Notes under the pieces: generated by a model
The model's database searches: none
Told to the model about the DNA's origin: nothing
The model's input: the letters and a program-made list of their open reading frames with translations, nothing else
Assembly: GCA_030599445.1 (NCBI GenBank)
Contig: JAUVOA010000023.1
Location: 1 to 11,089 of the forward strand
DNA length: 11,089 nucleotides
Direction: 5' to 3'
Origin: Atribacterota bacterium
Lineage (GTDB): Bacteria; Atribacterota; Phoenicimicrobiia; Phoenicimicrobiales; Phoenicimicrobiaceae
Shown here: positions 5,595 to 11,089 of the stretch, piece after piece
Layout: every line of letters begins with the position of its first letter
Position numbering within the stretch: the stretch's first letter is position 1
Program-made: the position numbers and the translations under genes

Positions 5595-6017
5595 TTATCC
5601 CACCACCTGTTCGTCTCTGGAAAGAAAACGAGTTTTTATGGGTAACTTATGGGCGGCTAACCGCATCGCTTCTTTAGCTAAATTTAGTTCAACTCCGCCT
5701 AATTCAAATAATACCTTTCCAGGTTTTACTACTGCAACCCAATGGTCGGGGGCTCCTTTTCCTTTACCCATCCTGGTTTCTGCTGGTTTTTTAGTCGCTG
5801 ATTTATCAGGAAACATTCTTACCCAAACTTTCCCACCCCTCTTTATAGCATGAGTAATGGCAACCCGTGCCGCTTCTATCTGGGCACTAGTTATCCAATG
5901 AGGCTCTAATGCCTGCAAACCAAAATCGCCAAAAGCAATAAAATTTCCTTTTTGGGCACATCCTTTCATAGTTCCTCTATGTGTTTTTCGGTATTTTGTT
6001 CTAGTTGGTTGTAACAT
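5595..6017 (-). CDS. rplP: 50S ribosomal protein L16
   Basis: L16 lies close to the A site and peptidyl transferase region and is needed for proper tRNA binding. The 140-residue product begins MLQPTRTKYRKTHRGTMKG. It continues with FGDFGLQALEPHWITSAQIE, AARVAITHAIKRGGKVWVRM, FPDKSATKKPAETRMGKGKG, and APDHWVAVVKPGKVLFELGG. Together these cover both L16 signatures. The start is ATG at 6017-6015, which lies within the last 17 nt of rpsC. AAGGAG is about 10 nt upstream, also inside rpsC. The C-terminal FLSRDEQVVG is near normal. It is coupled at both ends, by overlap with rpsC and by a zero-gap junction with rpmC. Confidence 0.97.
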   Translation of the reverse strand: MLQPTRTKYRKTHRGTMKGCAQKGNFIAFGDFGLQALEPHWITSAQIEAARVAITHAIKRGGKVWVRMFPDKSATKKPAETRMGKGKGAPDHWVAVVKPGKVLFELGGVELNLAKEAMRLAAHKLPIKTRFLSRDEQVVG

Positions 6018-6735
6018 CTTTCCGTGCTCCTTCTCTACTTGATTCTTCTTCCTTCTTGTCAGTTAAAACCTTGTTTGCTTCTTTTTGGTTGGATACCTCT
6101 TTGTTTTTTGTAGGAAGTACTTCTCCTCGGAAAATCCACACCTTCACACCAATTTTACCATAAGTTGTATTGGCTTCAGCAAGACCATAATCTATGTCCG
6201 CTCGCAAAGTATGGAGAGGTAACCTACCTTCTAAATGCCATTCTGTTCTTGCTATTTCAGCCCCACCTATTCTACCTGAACAAGATACTTTTATTCCTTC
6301 AGCGCCCATTCTCATAGATCGGCTAGCTGCTTGTCTCATTGATCTTTTGGTAGAGCCTCTTCTTTCCAGTTGTTCAGCAATACTCTCAGCGACTAACTTA
6401 GCATCTAATTCAGGTTTTTTTACTTCAATAATTTTTATCTGTAAATCACCTTTTACAAATTTAGACAATTCTTCTTTTAATTTAGCAACTTCCGCCCCTT
6501 TTCGGCCTATTACAATACCCGGTCTTGCGCAATTAATAGTTAACCTCACTCGATCAGCTATACGTTCAATTTCGACACAAGAAATTCCAGCATGTTTTAA
6601 ACGATTTTTAATATATTTATTTATTTTGTAATCCTGATATACATTTTCTGCATAACTCTTTTTTGCAAACCACTTAACATCCCAATCTTTTATAATTCCA
6701 ATTCTTAATCCTTTTGGATGTACTTTCTGTCCCAA
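6001..6735 (-). CDS. rpsC: 30S ribosomal protein S3 with an extended charged tail
   Basis: S3 forms part of the mRNA entry tunnel and helicase site on the 30S head. The product begins MGQKVHPKGLRIGIIKDWDV. The KH domain signature GIVIGRKG is at residues 73-80. The C-terminal S3 domain follows, with GSTKRSMRQAASRSMRMGAE at 127-146 and GRLPLHTLRADIDYG at 170-184. The conserved fold ends near WIFRGE at 200-205. The remaining 39 residues or so are mostly charged (Lys, Glu, Asn, Ser), and the total of 244 exceeds the common 210-230. The start is TTG at 6735-6733, directly after the rplV stop TAA (6738-6736). The 3' end overlaps rplP by 17 nt. Confidence 0.97.
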   Translation of the reverse strand: MGQKVHPKGLRIGIIKDWDVKWFAKKSYAENVYQDYKINKYIKNRLKHAGISCVEIERIADRVRLTINCARPGIVIGRKGAEVAKLKEELSKFVKGDLQIKIIEVKKPELDAKLVAESIAEQLERRGSTKRSMRQAASRSMRMGAEGIKVSCSGRIGGAEIARTEWHLEGRLPLHTLRADIDYGLAEANTTYGKIGVKVWIFRGEVLPTKNKEVSNQKEANKVLTDKKEEESSREGARKDVTTN

Positions 6736-7080
6736 TTACTTCCCCTCCCCTTTATGATCAACTATAATGGTAATGTGGCTAGTTCTTTTTCTTATTTTGC
6801 TTGCTCTGCCCATAGCCCGAGGTCTAAACCTCTTCACTGTAGGTCCCTCATCAGCATAGGCTTCGGATATGTATAAATCTTCTACATTTATATCATTATT
6901 ATTTTGTGCATTATAAATCGCAGAGTTTAAAACATTATATACCATTTTAGCTGAACGGTTAGGAAGAAACTTCATGGTTAAGAGAGCTTCACCAGCATTC
7001 TTGCCGCGAATAATATCTAAAACCTGTCTTCCCTTGCGAGCAGATATAGGTAAATATTTACCTACTGCCTTTATACTCAT
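6736..7080 (-). CDS. rplV: 50S ribosomal protein L22
   Basis: L22 lines the peptide exit tunnel with a long beta hairpin that helps form the narrow constriction where macrolides and stalling peptides act. The 114-residue product starts MSIKAVGKYLPISARKGRQV. The signature spans DEGPTVKRFRPRAMGRASKI, then RKRTSHITIIV at the end of the hairpin. I see no insertion or deletion in that tip. The start is ATG at 7080-7078 with AGGAGGAA upstream. The stop TAA is followed directly by the rpsC TTG. A 151-nt AT-rich spacer (7081-7231) separates it from rpsS. That spacer has no repeat of the heptamer type that I can see and no gene. Confidence 0.97.
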   Translation of the reverse strand: MSIKAVGKYLPISARKGRQVLDIIRGKNAGEALLTMKFLPNRSAKMVYNVLNSAIYNAQNNNDINVEDLYISEAYADEGPTVKRFRPRAMGRASKIRKRTSHITIIVDHKGEGK

Positions 7081-7231
7081 TGCTTTCCTCCTAATTTAAT
7101 TTATTTGCTTTTCTGCAGTAATAAAAATCAATTGTTTGGTTATCTTTATAAATTTAAATAAAATTTTTTAACTTACTTATATAAGTAATCAAAAGATCTT
7201 TTCTTAAAATTTTACTACCTAATATTATTTA

Positions 7232-7516
7232 CTACTTTAACGAGGTTGATCTTTCAGAATGAGCACTATGCCCCTTAAAAATTCTAGTAGGAGAAAATTC
7301 TCCTAATTTATGGCCTACCATGTTTTCGGTAATATATACTGGTATATGTCTTTTACCGTTATGTACGGCAATGGTATGTCCAACCATTACAGGAAAAATC
7401 GTTGAACTTCTAGACCAAGTCTTAATTATAGTTTTCTTTCTCTTCTGATTTAGTTCTCTAATTTTACTTAATAATTTTTCATCAATATAAGGTCCCTTTT
7501 TAAAAGATCTAGACAT
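7232..7516 (-). CDS. rpsS: 30S ribosomal protein S19
   Basis: S19 is in the 30S head next to S13 and contacts the A-site finger bridge. The 94-residue product starts MSRSFKKGPYIDEKLLSKI and contains IKTWSRSSTIFPVMVGHTIA, then VHNGKRHIPVYITENMVGHK and LGEFSPTRIFKGHSAHS, which are family signatures. Start: ATG at 7516-7514. The nearest GGAGG lies about 13 nt away, more than usual, so ribosome binding here may rely on coupling with rplB, which ends 25 nt upstream. The rpsS stop opens into the 151-nt spacer before rplV. Confidence 0.96.
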   Translation of the reverse strand: MSRSFKKGPYIDEKLLSKIRELNQKRKKTIIKTWSRSSTIFPVMVGHTIAVHNGKRHIPVYITENMVGHKLGEFSPTRIFKGHSAHSERSTSLK

Positions 7517-7541
7517 CTAAAACAACTGCCTCCCTTATTTA

Positions 7542-8375
7542 CTATTTTTTCGTCCTTCTTTTAACAATATATTTATCTGAAAGTTTATTCTTTTTTCTGG
7601 TCCTATACCCCTTTGCCGGTATACCAGTTGGAGAAACCGGGTGTCTTCCTCCAGCACTCTTTCCTTCTCCTCCGCCCATGGGATGATCAACAGGATTCAT
7701 GACTACCCCTCTAACCGTTGGTCTTATCCCTAGCCATCTACTTTTGCCTGCTTTACCATGAGATAAATTTTCATGAGTTAGGTTACCAATTTGCCCGATA
7801 CTGGCTTTACACTCTAAATGTATTAATCTTACTTCCCCGGAAGGTAATTTAACATGAGCATATTTTCCTTCTTTGGCCATAAGTTGAGCTACTGCTCCGG
7901 CTGAACGAACTAATTTGCCGCCTTGTCCTGGTCTTAATTCAATATTATGAATTAATGTACCAGTAGGGATATCTTTTAATGATTTCGTATTTCCTACCTT
8001 TATATCCGCATCTCTTCCGGATATAATTACATCTCCCACCTTTAAATTTTCCGGACACAGAATGTATCTCTTTTCTCCATCATAGTATTTGAGTAAAGCA
8101 ATTCGTGCTGAACGATTAGGATCATATTCAATACTAGAAACCTTTGCCGGAATTCCTTCTTTTTGTTTCCTAAAATCAATTATTCTATACTTTCTCTTAC
8201 TCCCACCGCCTTGATGCCTAACTGTGAGTCTGCCCTGATTATTTCTTCCGCCTCTTTTTTTAAGACCTACGGTTAAAGATTTTTCTGGCTTATCAGTAGT
8301 TATTTCATCAAAGGTCGAAATGGTCATAAATCTTCTCCCGGGAGAAGTAGGTTTAAATTTTTTTATCTCCGCCAC
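7542..8375 (-). CDS. rplB: 50S ribosomal protein L2
   Basis: L2 is one of the most conserved ribosomal proteins, needed for peptidyl transferase activity and 30S-50S association. The 277-residue product begins MAEIKKFKPTSPGRRFMTIS. It shows KKRGGRNNQGRLTVRHQGGG at 39-58, RSAGAVAQLMAKEGKYAHVK near the middle, and PVDHPMGGGEGKSAGGRHPV at 228-247. His231 corresponds to the E. coli His229 implicated in peptidyl transfer. The basic C-terminus ends KRRTKK. The start is GTG at 8375-8373, with a weak, distant AAGGATGG site upstream. It follows rplW after 36 nt. Confidence 0.97.
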   Translation of the reverse strand: MAEIKKFKPTSPGRRFMTISTFDEITTDKPEKSLTVGLKKRGGRNNQGRLTVRHQGGGSKRKYRIIDFRKQKEGIPAKVSSIEYDPNRSARIALLKYYDGEKRYILCPENLKVGDVIISGRDADIKVGNTKSLKDIPTGTLIHNIELRPGQGGKLVRSAGAVAQLMAKEGKYAHVKLPSGEVRLIHLECKASIGQIGNLTHENLSHGKAGKSRWLGIRPTVRGVVMNPVDHPMGGGEGKSAGGRHPVSPTGIPAKGYRTRKKNKLSDKYIVKRRTKK

Positions 8376-8411
8376 TTTAATCTACACCATCCTTAAATAT
8401 CTTTTTAAGCT

Positions 8412-8699
8412 CTAAATATTTTCTAATTCTTTAATTTTTTCACCCTTTTTTAGGGTAACTATCGCTTTCTTCCAATGCGACGTCTTTCCAGAGTATTTCC
8501 CTAGACTCTTCTTTTTACCTGGCATCTTCATAATATTTACTTTTGCAACTTTAGTTTTAAATTTCTCTTCAATAGATTTTCCAATTTCAGCAGAATTGAC
8601 TTTCCAATCTACCTTAAATACATATTTATTTTCTTCTTTTAATCTTACGGTTTTCTCTGAAATTATCGGTTCTAATATAATATCTCTATCTGAAGGCAT
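8412..8699 (-). CDS. rplW: 50S ribosomal protein L23
   Basis: L23 sits at the tunnel exit and is the main docking point for trigger factor, SRP and the Sec channel. The 95-residue product contains IILEPIISEKTVRLKEENKY at about 7-26, then VFKVDWKVNSAEIGKSIEEK, VAKVNIMKMPGKKKSLGKY and the end WKKAIVTLKKGEKIKELENI. These are the standard L23 features. Start: ATG at 8699-8697, one base overlapping the rplD stop (TAATG). GAGGAGGTG is about 9 nt upstream, within the rplD end. Confidence 0.97.
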   Translation of the reverse strand: MPSDRDIILEPIISEKTVRLKEENKYVFKVDWKVNSAEIGKSIEEKFKTKVAKVNIMKMPGKKKSLGKYSGKTSHWKKAIVTLKKGEKIKELENI

Positions 8700-9322
8700 T
8701 ATATTAACACCTCCTCAATTCGCTTCAAAGCTTTTTTGGTAATTATTATCTTTTTGTGGTTTATAAGATCATAGGTATTTATTTTAGAAACGGGTAAGAC
8801 CTGTGCTCCTTTAATATTTCTTACGGATAACGCTATAATACTATCTTCTTTTTCCGTTATTATTAATGGCTTTATAAACGCTTGTAAATTTTTTAAAATT
8901 TCTACCATCTTACTGGTCTTATTTTCTTCTAATGATAATTTATCTATTATTATAATTTCTTTATTCTCCAACTTATCTAATAGTACCGATTTTAAGGCAG
9001 CAACTTTCATTTTTTTAGGCAAAGAAAAGGAATAATCCCTCGGGGCAGGTCCAAATACGATTCCGCCGCCTACCCAAATAGGTGAACTATTAGTTCCTGC
9101 TCTAGCCCTTCCAGTTCCCTTTTGTTTCCAGGGTTTAGCTCCTCCGCCTCTTACTTCACTTCTATTCTTTGTAGAAGCAGTCCCTCTTCTTCTGTTTGCT
9201 AAATAACGCTTAACCGCTTGATGAACAAGGTATTTATTTACTTTAGTATTAAAAATATCATCTCTTAGGGAAACTTCTCCAATATTTTCTCCTTTAATAT
9301 TATGAACTGACAAATCAATCAT
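8699..9322 (-). CDS. rplD: 50S ribosomal protein L4
   Basis: L4 reaches into the exit tunnel beside L22. In E. coli it also represses the S10 operon at the leader RNA and binds RNase E. The product shows LANRRRGTASTKNRSEVRGG, the tunnel-loop region GAKPWKQKGTGRARAGTNSS, then PIWVGGGIVFGPAPRDYSFS and LPKKMKVAALKSVL. The C-terminus is more variable. I choose ATG at 9322-9320 (207 residues), because AAGGAGG (9330-9336) is seven nt from it. An upstream in-frame TTG at 9328 would be only one base from that site. The 3' end overlaps rplW by one base. The S10 leader that L4 would regulate in E. coli would lie upstream of rpsJ, and I saw no clear equivalent there. Confidence 0.96.
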   Translation of the reverse strand: MIDLSVHNIKGENIGEVSLRDDIFNTKVNKYLVHQAVKRYLANRRRGTASTKNRSEVRGGGAKPWKQKGTGRARAGTNSSPIWVGGGIVFGPAPRDYSFSLPKKMKVAALKSVLLDKLENKEIIIIDKLSLEENKTSKMVEILKNLQAFIKPLIITEKEDSIIALSVRNIKGAQVLPVSKINTYDLINHKKIIITKKALKRIEEVLI

Positions 9323-9329
9323 AAACAAT

Positions 9330-9336
9330 CCTCCTT
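9330..9336 (-). promoter_or_regulatory. Ribosome binding site that decides the rplD start
   Basis: AAGGAGG on the minus strand stands seven bases before ATG 9322-9320. The alternative TTG at 9328 begins after one base, too close for initiation, so the ATG is preferred. Confidence 0.7.
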
Positions 9337-9358
9337 CCCTGGTAAAAATATACTTATG

Positions 9359-9982
9359 TTACCCAATTTTATTAATTACAATCATTGTTCCTTTAGCACC
9401 GGGAACTGAACCTTTCACTAAAATTAAATTTCTTTCGAGGTTAATTTTTACTACCTTCATATTTTTTATGGTAACTCTATCTGTTCCCATATGTCCTGGC
9501 AATTTTTGCCCTTTAAAGACTCGCGCTGCATCTGTAGCTCCAATTGAGCCGACTGATCTAAAATATTCCTTCTGTCCATGGGTCTTTGGCCCACCAGAAA
9601 AATTATGTCTCTTTATTGCACCAGCAAATCCTTTTCCTTTAGATATTCCTATTATATCTACCTTGTCACCTTCCTGAAAAATATCTACCTTTACCTCTGC
9701 ACCAGATGAGTATTTGCTGGAATCGTCAACTTTAAATTCTCTGATATACTTTGTTGGTTTTGTTTTATATTTATTTAGATGGTTAGCTATGGGTTTAGAA
9801 ATTTTTTTCTCTTTTACTTCCTTAAAACTCAATTGAACTGCATTATAGCCATCCTTTTTTAAATTTTTCTTCTGTATTATTTGACAGGGACCGGCTAAAA
9901 TTACAGTTACCGGAATAGATTCTCCATTTTTAGCAAATATTCTAGTCATTCCTACTTTCTCTCCTAATATTCCTGCTACCAT
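9359..9982 (-). CDS. rplC: 50S ribosomal protein L3
   Basis: L3 is an early 50S assembly protein whose loop reaches the peptidyl transferase centre. The product begins MVAGILGEKVGMTRIFAKNG, followed by ESIPVTVILAGPCQIIQKK. The central signature is FAGAIKRHNFSGGPKTHGQK, then EYFRSVGSIGATDAARVFKG and QKLPGHMGTDRVTIKNMKVV. Where E. coli L3 has the methylated Gln of GSIGQ, this protein has GSIGA, so PrmB-type methylation at that position is not expected. The start is ATG at 9982-9980 (207 residues). The in-frame GTG at 9994 lies inside the AGGAGGTGA site (9991-9999), so it is rejected. Spacing to rplD is 36 nt. Confidence 0.97.
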   Translation of the reverse strand: MVAGILGEKVGMTRIFAKNGESIPVTVILAGPCQIIQKKNLKKDGYNAVQLSFKEVKEKKISKPIANHLNKYKTKPTKYIREFKVDDSSKYSSGAEVKVDIFQEGDKVDIIGISKGKGFAGAIKRHNFSGGPKTHGQKEYFRSVGSIGATDAARVFKGQKLPGHMGTDRVTIKNMKVVKINLERNLILVKGSVPGAKGTMIVINKIG

Positions 9983-10373
9983 TTTTACATTCACCTCCTG
10001 GTCTAATGGTTCGTATCTTGTATCGCGTATCGCGTAAATTAGTTATTTAGTTACTTGGTTAATTAGTTTTTAAATAAGAAAATCGATTTATGGTTATCAG
10101 TTTACGGTTTTTGGTTGTCAGTTTATCACTATTTAGCTAAAAACTTAAAACCATTTACATTAGTTAGTTACATAGTTAATTGATTACTTAGTTTGAAATT
10201 AATTCAACCAGCTAACCAAGTAACCGACTAACTAGCTAACTAAATGCTAACGACCATTTACTATTCACTAACGACTATTTTAACTTCCTCTGATACAACT
10301 TGTCTAAATAAAACACCTTATTAATCAATTTTCAAAATATACGAGAAAATTATCTGGTTTATCTACCTATTTT
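9983..10373. repeat. rpsJ-rplC spacer with heptamer and inverted octamer arrays (element D)
   Basis: This 391-nt gap, the longest in the window, holds no gene I can support. A period-7 array lies at 10012-10035 (CGTATCT, TGTATCG, CGTATCG, CGT). Period-8 arrays follow: TTAGTTAT, TTAGTTAC, TTGGTTAA at 10039-10062, and the inverted CAACCAGC, TAACCAAG, TAACCGAC, TAACTAGC, TAACTAAA at 10205-10244. A further degenerate copy is at about 10160-10190. At 10259-10270 is TACTATTCACTA, the same 12-mer as at 5007-5018. Between them, TATGGTTATCAGTTTACGG and TTTTTGGTTGTCAGTTTATC (about 10090-10127) are near-direct copies of one another. The rplC ribosome binding site occupies 9991-9999. Confidence 0.75.
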
Positions 10374-10682
10374 TTATTCCATAGTTTTGAGCTCAATATC
10401 TACGCCTGATGGTAAGTCAAGATGCATTAATGCTTCTATAGTCTTGGTAGAGGGCTCTAAAATATCAATCAATCTCTTGTGAGTTCTCATTTCAAATTCT
10501 TCCCTTGATTTTTTATCCACGTGTGGTGAACGTAAGACACAATATTTATTTATTTCTGTTGGCAAAGGAATAGGACCGGAAAATTTTCCACCAATTCTTT
10601 TTACAGTATCTATTATCTTTAAGGTAGAATTATCCAATATTCTGTGATCATATGCTTGTAAGCGAATTCTTATTTTTTGCAT
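10374..10682 (-). CDS. rpsJ: 30S ribosomal protein S10 (NusE)
   Basis: S10 is a 30S head protein that also acts as NusE in transcription antitermination and coupling, binding NusB and NusG. The 102-residue product is full length. It begins MQKIRIRLQAYDHRILDNST and contains GGKFSGPIPLPTEINKYCVL, followed by RSPHVDKKSREEFEMRTHKR and LIDILEPSTKTIEALMHLDL. This is the standard S10 sequence including the long loop. Start: ATG at 10682-10680. The best GGGAGG lies about 14 nt upstream, a longer spacing than usual, with AAGAG nearer. It is first in the S10 cluster here, with long repeat-bearing spacers on both sides (194 and 391 nt), so it is not coupled to its neighbours. Confidence 0.97.
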   Translation of the reverse strand: MQKIRIRLQAYDHRILDNSTLKIIDTVKRIGGKFSGPIPLPTEINKYCVLRSPHVDKKSREEFEMRTHKRLIDILEPSTKTIEALMHLDLPSGVDIELKTME

Positions 10683-10876
10683 ATACTCTTATTTTACCTC
10701 CCTATTACACAATTCGTATCGAGTATCGCGTATTGCGTATCGCGTAAAACTCAAAACTATTTCGGATAATGTAATATTTTTTGTAGGGGGCGGATTATCC
10801 GCCCCCTACTCCTTACTTATCAATATTCATTCGCATTTTGTATCTTATAGCGCAATACGCGATACGCAATACGATT
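10683..10876. repeat. tuf-rpsJ spacer with long inverted repeat and central palindrome (element E)
   Basis: The outer arms are an 18-bp perfect inverted repeat: CGTATTGCGTATCGCGTA at 10729-10746 and its reverse complement at 10856-10873. They are part of heptamer arrays at 10715-10745 (CGTATCG, AGTATCG, CGTATTG, CGTATCG, CGT) and 10851-10874 (inverted). In the middle is a perfect 12-bp palindromic hairpin (10783-10809). The right array starts three bases beyond the tuf stop. In the transcript this would fold into a long stem with an inner hairpin. A weak promoter-like pair, TTGATA (10818-10823) and GATAAT (10794-10799) at 18-nt spacing, exists on the minus strand, but the second half lies in the palindrome and I do not trust it. 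Confidence 0.8.
10783..10809. repeat. Perfect 12-bp GC-rich palindrome
   Basis: GTAGGGGGCGGA, a TTA loop and TCCGCCCCCTAC form a perfect hairpin with mostly G-C pairs. On the minus strand it is followed by an A-run instead of a T-run, and on the plus strand by no T-run, so it does not look like an ordinary intrinsic terminator. A degenerate relative, also starting GTA and ending TAC with GGGCG inside, lies at 3340-3367. Confidence 0.85.
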
Positions 10877-11089
10877 TTATTCAACTATTTCACTTACCAC
10901 TCCGGCACTGATAGTGCGTCCTCCTTCTCGGATAGCAAAGCGGAGCTGTTTTCCATGGCGATAGGAGTGATCAGTTCACCGGTAACAGTTACTCTGTCTC
11001 CGGGCATAACCATCTCTACCCCTTCTGGTAAGGTGATGGTACCGGTTACGTCAGTAGTCCTGAAATAGAACTGGGGACGATAACCGCTG
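10877..11089 (-). CDS. tuf: Elongation factor Tu, C-terminal part, with an apparent one-base frameshift (5' end outside window)
   Basis: EF-Tu delivers aminoacyl-tRNA to the ribosome. From the right edge the frame reads SGYRPQFYFRTTDVTGTITL and PEGVEMVMPGD, then ELITPIAME, which is domain 3. After GAA at about 10953-10955 the frame goes off: it continues NSSALLSEKEDALSVPEW and stops at 10896-10894. One base over, the conserved end is intact: QLRFAIREGGRTISAGVVSE, then IVE and the stop TAA at 10879-10877. Adding one A to the AAAA run (plus-strand TTTT at 10949-10952) would restore GAA-AAA-CAG, that is EKQLRFAIREGG. This could be a sequencing or assembly error in a homopolymer or a real lesion. 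Because the downstream frame is undamaged, an error or a recent event is more likely. The 120 bases 10921-11040 are about half G+C, well above rpsJ next to it. Confidence 0.9.

Noticed and set aside
10783..10809. Intrinsic terminator after tuf
   Set aside because: The hairpin is perfect, but neither strand has a T-run directly after it. The A-run on the minus strand is on the wrong side for termination.
10794..10823. Promoter TTGATA-18-GATAAT upstream of rpsJ on the minus strand
   Set aside because: The -10-like hexamer is the centre of the palindrome, and in AT-rich sequence such matches are frequent. No other support.
10838..11068. 76-residue plus-strand open frame at the right end
   Set aside because: It is antisense to tuf and begins in the heptamer array (QYAIRNTI). 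No supporting signal.

Overview
The window is one continuous bacterial ribosomal-protein operon. It runs from the 3' end of tuf (EF-Tu) through the S10 and spc clusters to the first 25 codons of secY. All genes are on the minus strand, so transcription goes from the right edge to the left. The order in the direction of transcription is tuf, rpsJ, rplC, rplD, rplW, rplB, rpsS, rplV, rpsC, rplP, rpmC, rpsQ, rplN, rplX, rplE, rpsZ (S14), rpsH, rplF, rplR, rpsE, rplO, secY. This is the textbook str-S10-spc order with one gap: rpmD (L30) is missing between rpsE and rplO, which overlap directly.

The organism is a bacterium of low GC content. It has strong AGGAGG-type ribosome binding sites, frequent GTG and TTG starts (7 of 21 visible starts), zinc-type S14 and a cysteine-rich L24. 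The spacers carry degenerate short-period repeats. From memory, similar repeats occur in genomes of uncultured anaerobic phyla such as Atribacterota, but that placement is a weak inference and I cannot verify it.

The operon alternates between tight gene blocks and long spacers. The tight blocks have overlaps or gaps under about 40 nt: rplC-rplD-rplW-rplB-rpsS, rplV-rpsC-rplP-rpmC-rpsQ, rplN-rplX-rplE, and rpsE-rplO-secY. Five spacers of about 190-390 nt (tuf/rpsJ, rpsJ/rplC, rpsQ/rplN, rplE/rpsZ, rpsH/rplF) carry related non-coding structures. These are heptamer arrays of the type CGTATYK, usually with an inverted copy further right. Three of these spacers also hold octamer arrays, a shared 12-mer or both, and two hold GC-rich palindromes. 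They look like a family of small mobile or palindromic elements that has settled only in the uncoupled gaps of an essential operon.

Functionally, the proteins are core parts of the 30S subunit (S3, S5, S8, S10, S14, S17, S19) and the 50S subunit (L2, L3, L4, L5, L6, L14, L15, L16, L18, L22, L23, L24, L29). They are flanked by an elongation factor and the Sec translocon channel. The main anomalies are an apparent one-base frameshift near the end of tuf, the missing rpmD, and the repeat elements. I saw no phage, transposase, CRISPR or defence gene.
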